From Burkholderia sp. WSM2230 (GTDB taxonomy: Bacteria; Pseudomonadota; Gammaproteobacteria; Burkholderiales; Burkholderiaceae), in contig NZ_AXAJ01000002.1 in assembly GCF_000472445.1 (NCBI RefSeq), positions 186,001 through 250,000 of the forward strand: DNA of 64,000 nucleotides, given 5' to 3'. How positions within the stretch are numbered: position 1 is the stretch's first letter; the number at the start of each line of letters is the position of its first letter. This document shows positions 1-7,404 of the stretch, in pieces. The notes beneath the pieces were generated by a model. That model was given only the letters and a program-made list of their open reading frames with translations. It was not told where the DNA came from and ran no database searches. The translations under genes were made by a program, and so were the position numbers.

Positions 1-76
1 GATCGCGCAGAAACTGCTCGCGCTCCAACGGGGTGAGGCTGTTAGCGGCGTGGTGGATATCGGGCGCGGATACTGA
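1..76 (+). CDS. C-terminal end of an upstream gene, possibly a 2-hydroxyacid dehydrogenase (partial)
   Basis: An open frame with no internal stop enters from the left edge and ends at a TGA at 74-76. It encodes a 24-residue tail ending in GVVDIGRGY. The tail (a helix with LLALQRGE followed by VVDIGRGY) resembles the end of NAD-dependent D-2-hydroxyacid dehydrogenases, but this is too short to be sure. It lies 72 bases before the HMG-CoA lyase gene on the same strand and may belong to the same transcript. Confidence 0.4.
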   Translation, partial: IAQKLLALQRGEAVSGVVDIGRGY

Positions 77-148
77 CCATCGTCCCAATACATTTCCAGG
101 CGGTGCCAGCACAGCTTTGTTGGGCGGATAACCTTCAGGAGACAGAAC

Positions 149-1078
149 ATGACAGTAGCACCGCAACAAGTGAAGATCGTCGAAGTCGGCCCGCGTGACG
201 GCCTGCAGAACGAGAAGGAATTCGTCCCGACTGCGACCAAGGTGGAATTGATCAACCGACTCTCGGCAGCGGGTTTTCGAAACGTCGAGGCCGCGTCGTT
301 CGTGTCACCCAAATGGGTGCCGCAAATGGCCGACGGCGCCGACGTGATGGCCGGCATCGAGCGGCGCCCCGGCACGCTCTATTCGGTGCTCACGCCGAAT
401 CTGCGCGGCTTCGAAGGCGCGCTCGCCGCACGCGCCGACGAGATCGTGATCTTCGGCGCCGCGAGCGAAGCGTTCTCGCAGAAGAACATCAATTGCAGCA
501 TCGCGGAAAGCATCGAACGGTTCGCGCCGGTCGCGCAGGCGGCGAAGCAGCATGGCCTGCGCATACGCGGCAGCGTTTCGTGCGCGCTCGGCTGTCCGTA
601 TCAGGGTGAGGTGCCGGTGGCGTCGGTGGTCGACGTGGTGCAACGTTTCGCGGCTCTCGGCTGCGACGAGATCGACATCGCGGATACGATCGGCGTGGGC
701 ACGCCCAGACGCACGCGCGAAGTCTTCGAAGCCGTGACCCGCGTGTATCCGCGCGAACGGCTCTCGGGGCACTTTCACGACACCTACGGCCAGGCGCTCG
801 CGAACATCTACGCGGCGTTGCAGGAAGGCATCGAGATCTATCACGCGTCGGTCGCGGGGCTCGGCGGTTGCCCGTATGCAAAGGGCGCAACCGGCAATGT
901 CGCGACCGAAGACGTGCTGTACCTGATGAACGGCCTCGGCATTGAAACCGGCATCGACCTCGCGCAGGTCGTAGCCATCGGCGATTTCATTTCGACGGCG
1001 ATAGGCCGGCCGAACGTGTCGCGCGCGGGCAAGGCGTTGCTTGCAAAGGCGCGCAGCGAAGCGGCCAACTGCGTGTGA
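149..1078 (+). CDS. mvaB: Hydroxymethylglutaryl-CoA lyase
   Basis: This enzyme splits 3-hydroxy-3-methylglutaryl-CoA into acetoacetate and acetyl-CoA, the last step of leucine breakdown, in the cytoplasm. The 309-residue product has the usual bacterial length and forms a single TIM barrel of the HMGL-like/DRE family. Near the N terminus is EVGPRDGLQNE, whose Arg-Asp pair (residues 16-17) contacts substrate and metal. The metal-binding SGHFHDTYG and the family signature GLGGCPYAKGATGNVATED with its catalytic cysteine are both present. A purine-rich AGGAGA site at 137-142 precedes the ATG. It heads a run of closely spaced genes (YbaK, DUF1289, MaoC, MBL) continuing to 3295, which suggests one acyl-CoA catabolism operon. 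Confidence 0.95.
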   Translation: MTVAPQQVKIVEVGPRDGLQNEKEFVPTATKVELINRLSAAGFRNVEAASFVSPKWVPQMADGADVMAGIERRPGTLYSVLTPNLRGFEGALAARADEIVIFGAASEAFSQKNINCSIAESIERFAPVAQAAKQHGLRIRGSVSCALGCPYQGEVPVASVVDVVQRFAALGCDEIDIADTIGVGTPRRTREVFEAVTRVYPRERLSGHFHDTYGQALANIYAALQEGIEIYHASVAGLGGCPYAKGATGNVATEDVLYLMNGLGIETGIDLAQVVAIGDFISTAIGRPNVSRAGKALLAKARSEAANCV

Positions 1079-1119
1079 GCACTCGGCAACCAGATCGCAA
1101 CCAGACAGGACTTGAAACG

Positions 1120-1641
1120 ATGACGGACCACGCTTTTCTCGACTCCGATGACCTCACCGCCTTGCCCGACTCCGCTCGCCGCGTCGCGCTGCTGCTGCGG
1201 GAACGCGGTCACGCAGGCCGCGTCGTGATGCTGCCGGAAACCGGCAAGACTTCCGCCGAAGCCGCCGCGGGCCTCGGCTGCTCGGTCGCGCAGATCGCCA
1301 AGTCGATCCTGTTTCGCCGTCGCGAAGACGACGCGCCGGTGCTGGTCGTCGCAAGCGGCGCGAATCGTGTGGATGAAAAAAAGGTGGCGGCGCAGGTCGG
1401 CGAGATCGGCCGCGCGGATGCGAAGTTCGTCCGCGAAAAAACCGGCTATGCGATTGGCGGCGTGTGCCCCGTTGGTCACGCGGTCGAACCGGTCACGCTG
1501 ATCGACGCAGACCTGCTCTCGCTCGACAGTCTGTGGGCCGCGGCTGGTCATCCGCATGCGGTGTTCAATCTGACCGCAGAGGAACTGATCGCGTTGACGG
1601 GTGCTCCGGTGGTGGACGTGGCTTTGCGCGAGACGGCCTAG
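1120..1641 (+). CDS. YbaK/EbsC (ProX-like) aminoacyl-tRNA editing deacylase
   Basis: The product is a stand-alone editing domain of the YbaK/ProX family, which hydrolyses wrongly charged tRNAs such as Cys- or Ala-tRNA(Pro) in trans. At 173 residues it matches the family length. The conserved lysine lies in IAKSILFRR, followed by VLVVASGANRVDEKKV, and the glycine-rich GYAIGGVCPVGH loop is typical. The frame is open back to 1075, but the ATG at 1120 is chosen because AGGA at 1107-1110 sits at good spacing and the protein then begins in a normal way. It follows mvaB by 41 bases. Which mischarged tRNA it edits cannot be read from the sequence. Confidence 0.85.
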   Translation: MTDHAFLDSDDLTALPDSARRVALLLRERGHAGRVVMLPETGKTSAEAAAGLGCSVAQIAKSILFRRREDDAPVLVVASGANRVDEKKVAAQVGEIGRADAKFVREKTGYAIGGVCPVGHAVEPVTLIDADLLSLDSLWAAAGHPHAVFNLTAEELIALTGAPVVDVALRETA

Positions 1642-1644
1642 GCA

Positions 1645-1884
1645 ATGGCAGCCCCGATGACAGCAGAAAACGACCACGGGACAGAAGGCGGCAGCGTGCC
1701 GTCGCCGTGCATCAACGTGTGCCGGATGGATGCGTCGACGGGATGGTGCGAAGGGTGTCTGCGCACCATCGACGAAATCGCCGGCTGGTCGCTCTATGAC
1801 GACGACGAGAAGCGCGCGGTATGGGACGCGCTCGAATCGCGCCATGCACAGTTCATCGCGAAACATGCGAAGGTGCAGCGATGA
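1645..1884 (+). CDS. DUF1289 small cysteine-rich protein
   Basis: This 79-residue protein belongs to the DUF1289 (YdhL-like) family. The hallmark is a four-cysteine cluster in [19 protein letters not shown], followed by RTIDEIAGW and a helix. The cysteines probably bind zinc or an iron-sulfur cluster, but the family has no settled function. It starts three bases after the YbaK stop and its own stop overlaps the next start (ATGA at 1881-1884), so it is very likely co-translated in the operon. Confidence 0.85.
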   Translation: MAAPMTAENDHGTEGGSVPSPCINVCRMDASTGWCEGCLRTIDEIAGWSLYDDDEKRAVWDALESRHAQFIAKHAKVQR

Positions 1885-2360
1885 ACGCACCGCCGCGCAT
1901 TGTCACCATCGGTGAGACATTCAGCGCGACGCTCGCGTTATCGGCGGATTCGGTGAAAACGTTCGCGACGCTCGTCAACGACCTGAACCCGCTGCATCAC
2001 GATGAGGCCTATGCCGCGCAAAGCCGCTTCGGCGGTCTGATCGCGTCCGGCACGCAGCCTACCGCGCATTTCATGGCGCTGCTCGCCACGCATTTTTCTA
2101 CCTACGCGCAACCGCTCGGACTCGAGTTCGACATCAAGTTGAAAAAGGCCGCACACGCGGGCGACACGCTCGTCATGACGTGGCGTGTGCGCGATGCTTA
2201 CTGGAAGCCGAGCCTGAATGGCGACCTCACGCATCTGGAAGGCACGGTCAAAAATCAGCGTGGCGAAGTTGCCGTGATCGGCGCCTCGACCATTCTGGTG
2301 ATGCCGAAACCCGAGGCGTCCGTCGACGCCAACATCATTAGCGGCACCGCTACGCTATGA
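1881..2360 (+). CDS. MaoC-like (hot-dog fold) hydratase
   Basis: A 159-residue protein with a MaoC/hot-dog fold, related to (R)-specific enoyl-CoA hydratases. The segment [37 protein letters not shown] holds the Asp...Asn-Pro-x-His hydratase-type active site and the following glycine turn. It probably hydrates or dehydrates an acyl-CoA, fitting its place behind HMG-CoA lyase. The frame extends upstream to 1821, but the ATG at 1881 overlaps the DUF1289 stop in the usual ATGA arrangement, so that start is preferred. The substrate is unknown. Confidence 0.85.
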   Translation: MNAPPRIVTIGETFSATLALSADSVKTFATLVNDLNPLHHDEAYAAQSRFGGLIASGTQPTAHFMALLATHFSTYAQPLGLEFDIKLKKAAHAGDTLVMTWRVRDAYWKPSLNGDLTHLEGTVKNQRGEVAVIGASTILVMPKPEASVDANIISGTATL

Positions 2361-3295
2361 ACGCGTTGCCCACATCGGTGCGCGTGTTCGAGCGCGGCTG
2401 GCTCTCGTCAAACAATGTACTGATAGTCGACGACGAATGCGCCGCGCTCGTCGATACAGGCTATGCGACGCATGCGCACCAAACGCGTGCGCTCGTGCAG
2501 CAGGCACTTGGCGCGCGGCCGCTCGACCTGATCGTCAACACGCATCTGCATTCGGATCATTGCGGCGGCAATGCGCTGTTGCAAGCGACGTGGCCGTGCC
2601 GCACGCTGATTCCCGCGTCGGAGGCCGATGCCGTGCGCGACTGGGACGAAGCGCGCCTTACTTTCCGTGCAACCGGGCAAACTTGCGAGCGCTTCGGCTT
2701 CACAGGCACGATCGCGCCGGGCGCGACACTGCGTCTCGGCGCACTCGACTGGCAGATACTCGGCGCGCCCGGTCACGATCCGCACTCGCTCATGCTCTAC
2801 TGCGCGGCAGAGCGCGTGTTGATCAGCGCCGACGCGCTATGGGAAAACGGCTTCGGCGTGATCTTCCCGGAGTTGGAAGGCGAAAGCGGCTTTGCCGAAC
2901 AGCAAGCCGTGCTCGAAGCGATTGCCGCGCTCGACGTGCGTCTCGCGATTCCTGGCCACGGCGCGCCGTTCATGAACGTCGAGCAGGCGTTGCAACGCGC
3001 CTTCTCGCGGCTCGCGTGGCTGCGTGCCGATCCGGCGCGCAATGCGAAGAACGCGCTCAAGGTACTGATCGTCTTCAAGCTGCTCGAGGTCCGCGCAATG
3101 AGCTTTGCGACGCTGCTGCAAATGGTCGACGACGCGATGGCCATGCGCGCCGCGGCCTCGATGCTGAAGCCACGTGGCGAATGGCCCGCGCTTATGAAAG
3201 CGCTTGTTGAAGAACTGGCCGCCGGCAATGGACCGATCACGGTGGACGGCGAGCGGATCGTTGCGAGAGCAACCGTGCCGGCATCCGCGCCATAG
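2357..3295 (+). CDS. MBL-fold metallo-hydrolase
   Basis: A 312-residue metallo-beta-lactamase-fold hydrolase. Zinc ligands are clear: HLHSDH at residues 63-68, a further His in GAPGHDPHS, Asp in LISADALW and His in IPGHGAPF. After the catalytic domain (about residues 1-215) comes a helical C-terminal region that looks like the winged-helix extension of LACTB2/glyoxalase-II-like hydrolases. The start overlaps the MaoC stop by four bases, so it is the last gene of this operon, and a terminator follows. A thioesterase or lactonase role on an acyl intermediate is possible but is inference. Confidence 0.85.
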   Translation: MNALPTSVRVFERGWLSSNNVLIVDDECAALVDTGYATHAHQTRALVQQALGARPLDLIVNTHLHSDHCGGNALLQATWPCRTLIPASEADAVRDWDEARLTFRATGQTCERFGFTGTIAPGATLRLGALDWQILGAPGHDPHSLMLYCAAERVLISADALWENGFGVIFPELEGESGFAEQQAVLEAIAALDVRLAIPGHGAPFMNVEQALQRAFSRLAWLRADPARNAKNALKVLIVFKLLEVRAMSFATLLQMVDDAMAMRAAASMLKPRGEWPALMKALVEELAAGNGPITVDGERIVARATVPASAP

Positions 3296-3627
3296 CACCT
3301 TGGTCAGGCGAACAGCGCAGATGCAAAGCGCAAAACACTCCAAAGCGCCGGCACAAAAAGAAAGCCGCTCAACCCGTTAAGGCGAGCGGCGCAATTTTTG
3401 TCGGACGTGATCAGCGTCTTGTTGAATGATACGCGCGCGCGATTTTGGACCGCATCGGTGATTTCCCTACAGATGCTTGACGGCGGCTGTTAACCCGCAT
3501 ACACGCCGGGCGCCGGAACCGCCGCTATGCCGCGGGCCGCACGTCCATTGCTCCGCTCATATGAACAAACGCGGTTGCTTTGCAATCCGTAGCATCGCCT
3601 CCGTTGCATCCGCTGATAGCGCCGTGT
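3296..3627. other. Intergenic region between converging genes
   Basis: This stretch separates the MBL gene from the oppositely oriented EamA gene. Apart from the terminator at 3364-3395 no gene is supported; the short open frame at 3477-3677 lacks a ribosome binding site and family features. Confidence 0.6.
3364..3395. terminator. Bidirectional rho-independent terminator
   Basis: GCCGCTC at 3364-3370 pairs with GAGCGGC at 3384-3390 around a 13-base loop. A run of five T follows on the plus strand (to 3398) and an A-rich stretch (3355-3363) precedes it, giving T-rich sequence on the minus strand. It lies between converging genes and can serve both. Confidence 0.75.
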
Positions 3628-4527
3628 TCAGACCGAGCGCACGCGCCTTTGAGGGACAACCCGCCAGCCGAGATTGACGCCGGCCGCGGCGAGCAGAATC
3701 AGCACCGCGCCCAGTACCTGAATCCACGCGAGCGTCTGCCCAAATGCGATCCGGTCGACGATGATCGCGACCACCGGATAGATGAACGACAGCGCGCCGG
3801 TCATGGCAGTCGGCAGTTTCTGGATCGCGCCGTACAGCAGCACATACATGAGGCCGGTGTTCACCACGCCCAGCACGACGAGCTCGAGCCATTGCACCCC
3901 GGTGGCGGGCAGCGCATCGAAACGCACGAGCGGCGCGAGCATCACCACACCGAGCAACACCTGGATCAGCGCAATCAGATGCGGCGGCGTGCCCTTCAAA
4001 CGCTTGGTGATGATCGACGAGACCGCATACATCGCGGCCGCGCCGACCGCATACGCGATACCGATCAGATATTGCCCCCGCACCGCCAGCACCGCCGGCT
4101 CGACTTTCACCACGAACACGAGCCCGATGAACGCGAGCAGCAGCCACACCACCGTCGACGCGCTAATACGCTCGCGAAATACGACCGCGCCGAGCGCGAC
4201 CAGCATGAAGGGCTGCGTGTTGTAGACGGCTGTCGCCATCGAGATCGACGCACGCGAGTACGCGGCGAACAGCAGCACCCAGTTGGCGACGATTGCCGCG
4301 CCGCCGAGCAGCGCGAGCCCGAGCATCTTCCACGAGAACAGCTTGCGTCTGAAGAGGCCGAGCACTGCGCACACGAGCGCGAGCGTCGCGCCGCCGAAGA
4401 TGCAGCGAAAAAACACCACATTGAACGGGCTCTGCTGCGACGACACGACCAGCCAGCCGATCGTGCCCGACATGAGCATCGCCATGCTCATCTCCGCCGC
4501 GCCGCGGCGAATTTCGTTTGAAGCCAT
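3628..4527 (-). CDS. EamA/DMT-family transporter
   Basis: A 299-residue inner-membrane protein of the drug/metabolite transporter superfamily with about ten hydrophobic helices in two EamA repeats (roughly residues 10-140 and 155-290). Members export amino acids or metabolites. The start at 4527 is chosen because GAGGA lies 12 bases upstream; the open frame extends to 4584 but that part lacks membrane character. An Lrp/AsnC regulator begins 114 bases away on the other strand. That pairing is typical of amino-acid exporters controlled by their substrate, so an amino acid is the likeliest cargo, by inference. Confidence 0.85.
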   Translation of the reverse strand: MASNEIRRGAAEMSMAMLMSGTIGWLVVSSQQSPFNVVFFRCIFGGATLALVCAVLGLFRRKLFSWKMLGLALLGGAAIVANWVLLFAAYSRASISMATAVYNTQPFMLVALGAVVFRERISASTVVWLLLAFIGLVFVVKVEPAVLAVRGQYLIGIAYAVGAAAMYAVSSIITKRLKGTPPHLIALIQVLLGVVMLAPLVRFDALPATGVQWLELVVLGVVNTGLMYVLLYGAIQKLPTAMTGALSFIYPVVAIIVDRIAFGQTLAWIQVLGAVLILLAAAGVNLGWRVVPQRRVRSV

Positions 4528-4641
4528 GATCCGATCCTCGAATTGATTGCTGCATGGCAAGCAGTGTAAATAATCCGGATCCACGAAAACATGGATAAAC
4601 TTAAGCGATACTGCGGCAGCACCTCATATTCGAAGGCCGTC

Positions 4642-5112
4642 ATGCCAAAACGCCTTGCTCCCCTAACGCCTGTCCCGCTCGACGAAACCGACCGCGCGCT
4701 GCTTGCCGCGCTAGCAGAAGACGCGCGCCGCCCGGTCAGCGAACTGTCGCGGCTCGTCGGACTATCCGCGCCGAGTACGGCTGAGCGCATCCGCAGGCTC
4801 GAGGCGCAAGGCGTGATCGAGCGCTTCACGGTGCAGCTCGACCCGCGCGCGCTCGGCTTCACGCTGCAAGCCATCGTGCGTGTGAAGCCGCTGCCCGGGC
4901 AGTTGCATCTGGTGGAGGAAGTAATCCGGCGAATTCCGGAGTTTGTCGAATGCGACAAGGTGACCGGCGACGATTGCTTCATCTGCCGCCTTTACCTGCA
5001 TTCGATCGAACAGCTCGACGAGATTCTCTCGAAGGTCACGGAGCGCGCGGAGACCAGCACTGCAATCGTCAAATCGACGCCCGTCGCACGACGCCTGCCG
5101 CCGCTCGGCTAA
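4642..5112 (+). CDS. Lrp/AsnC-family transcriptional regulator
   Basis: A 156-residue regulator with an N-terminal winged helix-turn-helix (LDETDRALLAALAEDARRPVSELSRLVGLSAPSTAERI, about residues 16-55) and a C-terminal RAM ligand-binding domain (about residues 75-145). The frame opens at 4591, but the ATG at 4642 has GAAGG five bases upstream and gives the standard family length, so it is preferred. It is transcribed away from the EamA transporter gene and probably controls it in response to an amino acid. Confidence 0.88.
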   Translation: MPKRLAPLTPVPLDETDRALLAALAEDARRPVSELSRLVGLSAPSTAERIRRLEAQGVIERFTVQLDPRALGFTLQAIVRVKPLPGQLHLVEEVIRRIPEFVECDKVTGDDCFICRLYLHSIEQLDEILSKVTERAETSTAIVKSTPVARRLPPLG

Positions 5113-5137
5113 GCGCTCGGCGAATCAGCGAACGCGC

Positions 5138-6028
5138 TTACCGTTCGATCGCTTCGAAGAACGACAGCATTTCCGCGACGAGCTGCTCAGGCGCCTCTTC
5201 GGGAATGTAGTGGCCGCAAGGCAGCGAACGACCGCTTACGTCGCGCGCCACGTGACGCCATTCGGCAAGCGCGTCGAAACACTTTTCGATCACGCCTTTG
5301 TCGCCCCACAACACGCGCAGCGGGCAGGCAATCTTGTGCCCGCGTTCCATGTCGGCGCGGTCGTGCTCGAGGTCGATGCTTGCCGACGCGCGGTAGTCCT
5401 CGCACATCGCGTGGACCGCGCCAGGCTGCGCCAACGCCGCGCGGTAGGCTGCGAGCGAGTCCGGCTCGAACGGCGCGAGGCCCGCATGACGGCTGCCCAT
5501 CACCGCATCCACATAGGCGGCCGGATTCGCGCCGATTAGCGTTTCGGGCAGCGGCTCAGGCTGAATCAGGAAGAACCAGTGGAAGTAATGCGTGGCGAAC
5601 GCGCGGTCGGTGGCTTCGTACATTGCGAGCGTCGGCGCGATGTCGAGCAGCATCAGACGCTCGACGGCATCCGCGTGATCGAGCGCCATGCGGTGGGCGA
5701 CGCGCGCGCCGCGGTCGTGCGCGCAAACCAGAAAGCGCTCGAAGCCGAAGTGACGCATTACGGCGACCTGGTCGGCGGCCATGGCGCGTTTCGAATACGG
5801 CGTATGCGCGCTGTCGCTGGCCGGTTTGCCCGATGCGCCGTAGCCGCGCAGGTCGGTGGCGATGACCGTGAAGTGCTCGGCCAGTTGCGCGGCACAGCGC
5901 GCCCAGATCAGGTGCGACTGCGGATGGCCGTGCAGCAGCAGAAGCGGCGGCCCTGCTCCGCCCTTTACTCCGAAGATATCCGCATCGCCCGCGACGACGC
6001 GAAAGGGCGTGAAATTCTCGAAGGCCAT
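5138..6028 (-). CDS. Alpha/beta hydrolase, fluoroacetate dehalogenase-like
   Basis: A 296-residue alpha/beta hydrolase closely resembling haloacetate/fluoroacetate dehalogenases. The nucleophile is Asp105 in CAHDRGARVAHR, not the usual Ser, with Arg106 and Arg109 placed as in the known enzymes for binding the substrate carboxylate. Asp129 (LLDI) and His273 (CGHYIPEEAPEQ) complete the triad. His150-Trp151 (YFHWFF) and Tyr212 (CEDYRA) match the halide-binding trio. These are seen directly; activity on fluoroacetate is inferred. The ATG at 6028 is preferred over the longer frame to 6247, because only from there does the protein match the family. Confidence 0.85.
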   Translation of the reverse strand: MAFENFTPFRVVAGDADIFGVKGGAGPPLLLLHGHPQSHLIWARCAAQLAEHFTVIATDLRGYGASGKPASDSAHTPYSKRAMAADQVAVMRHFGFERFLVCAHDRGARVAHRMALDHADAVERLMLLDIAPTLAMYEATDRAFATHYFHWFFLIQPEPLPETLIGANPAAYVDAVMGSRHAGLAPFEPDSLAAYRAALAQPGAVHAMCEDYRASASIDLEHDRADMERGHKIACPLRVLWGDKGVIEKCFDALAEWRHVARDVSGRSLPCGHYIPEEAPEQLVAEMLSFFEAIER

Positions 6029-6369
6029 GACCGGGTCTCTCGTCGTTTTGGAGTTCGTGCATTGTAAAAGGCCAATGTGTCCGCGCGAGGTGGGATAACC
6101 CACCCAGGCGTAGAACCTTCCCTCCAACGGTTCCAAACGATACGGCGAACGCAGCGTCCGCGCCTGGCCTATAATCGAACGACCGTTCTTAAACGTTCGC
6201 GCGGCCAACGTGCTGTGAGATGCGCTGCTGGCTTCGACGCGGCGCACGCCGCTTTGCTGCCGCGCATTGCATGCCGCACGCAGTACGCCGCAAGCCGTGC
6301 GCCGCTACACTCATCAAATAGCCGTGGGCCTTGAAAGCACACTGGCTCGTCAATCAGGAGACTCGCACT
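6029..6369. other. Intergenic region with divergent promoters
   Basis: It separates the dehalogenase-like gene (minus) from the flavin oxidoreductase (plus). A consensus TATAAT and an operator-like palindrome lie near 6170-6199. The rest shows no gene or clear structure. Confidence 0.5.
6170..6199 (+). promoter_or_regulatory. Putative promoter -10 with overlapping palindromic operator
   Basis: TATAAT at 6170-6175 is a perfect -10 element, with no good -35. Directly downstream is the palindrome GAACG-AC-CGTTC (6177-6188) and a wider pair CGAACG (6176-6181) and CGTTCG (6194-6199). Placement at the expected transcription start suggests repression of the gene at 6370 by a dimeric regulator such as a TetR-type protein; no such regulator is encoded nearby. 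Confidence 0.45.
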
Positions 6370-7329
6370 ATGGCTTTGCCCGCCGTTCTGCAAAATCTGG
6401 CGCTGCCTGTCGTCGCCTCACCGATGTTCATCGTCAGCTATCCCGAGCTGGTCCTGGCGCAGTGCAAAGCCGGCATCGTCGGTTCATTCCCGGCGCTCAA
6501 CGCGCGCCCCGCCGAATTGCTCGACGAATGGCTCACGCAGATCCAGGCGCAGCTCTCGGAGCATAAGGCGGCGAATCCCGGCGCGGTGGTGGGCCCCATC
6601 GCCGTGAATCAGATCGTTCATCAATCGAATGCGCGGCTCGAACATGACGTGCGCGTGTGTGTCGAACACAAGGTGCCGATCTTCATCACGAGCCTGCGCG
6701 CGCCGGCGCGCGAGATTGTGGATGGGGTGCACAGCTACGGCGGCATCGTGCTGCACGACGTGATCAATCTGCGTCACGCGCAGAAGGCGCTTGAGGCGGG
6801 CGTCGACGGTTTGATCCTGGTGGCCTCGGGCGCGGGCGGTCACGCGGGCACTACGTCGCCGTTTGCGCTGGTCGGCGAAGTGCGGCGCATTTTCGACGGC
6901 CCGATCGTGCTGTCCGGCGCCATCGCGAACGGCGGTTCGATTCTCGCCGCGCAGGCAATGGGCGCCGATCTCGCGTATATGGGCACGCGCTTCATCGCGA
7001 CCAAAGAGGCGCACGCAGTGGAGAGCTACAAGCAGGCCATCGTCAGCTCGAGCGCGTCGGACATCATCTACACGAACCTGTTCACGGGCGTGCATGGCAA
7101 CTATATTCGGGAGAGCATCGTCAACGCCGGGCTCGATCCGGACGCACTGCCCGAATCGGACAAGACCAAGATGAACTTCGCCAGCGAAAAGGCCAAGGCG
7201 TGGAAAGACATCTGGGGCGCGGGTCAGGGCGTCGGCCTGATGGACGACGTGCCGAGCGTGAGCGAACTGGTCGCGCGTCTTGCGAAGGAATACGACGACG
7301 CGAAGGCGCGCCTCGGCATCGCGCGCTGA
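6370..7329 (+). CDS. NAD(P)H-dependent flavin oxidoreductase / nitronate monooxygenase family
   Basis: A 319-residue FMN-binding TIM-barrel protein of the 2-nitropropane dioxygenase/nitronate monooxygenase family. Seen features are the N-terminal LPVVASPMFIVSYPELV strand, LILVASGAGGHAGT with the family's catalytic-region histidine, and the FMN phosphate loops VLSGAIANGGSI and GADLAYMGTRFI. The ATG at 6370 has AGGAGA at 6356-6361. The reaction is likely flavin-dependent oxidation of a nitronate or reduction of an enoyl-type substrate; the exact one is unclear. It converges with icmF. A second, differently built family member lies at 59868-60968. Confidence 0.85.
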   Translation: MALPAVLQNLALPVVASPMFIVSYPELVLAQCKAGIVGSFPALNARPAELLDEWLTQIQAQLSEHKAANPGAVVGPIAVNQIVHQSNARLEHDVRVCVEHKVPIFITSLRAPAREIVDGVHSYGGIVLHDVINLRHAQKALEAGVDGLILVASGAGGHAGTTSPFALVGEVRRIFDGPIVLSGAIANGGSILAAQAMGADLAYMGTRFIATKEAHAVESYKQAIVSSSASDIIYTNLFTGVHGNYIRESIVNAGLDPDALPESDKTKMNFASEKAKAWKDIWGAGQGVGLMDDVPSVSELVARLAKEYDDAKARLGIAR

Positions 7330-7404
7330 ACTACGCCGTGGAACACGGCAGTGCGGAACGGGACTGCGAAAAGCAGGACTGCGGCCAGAGCGCGCATCGC
7401 CCGC

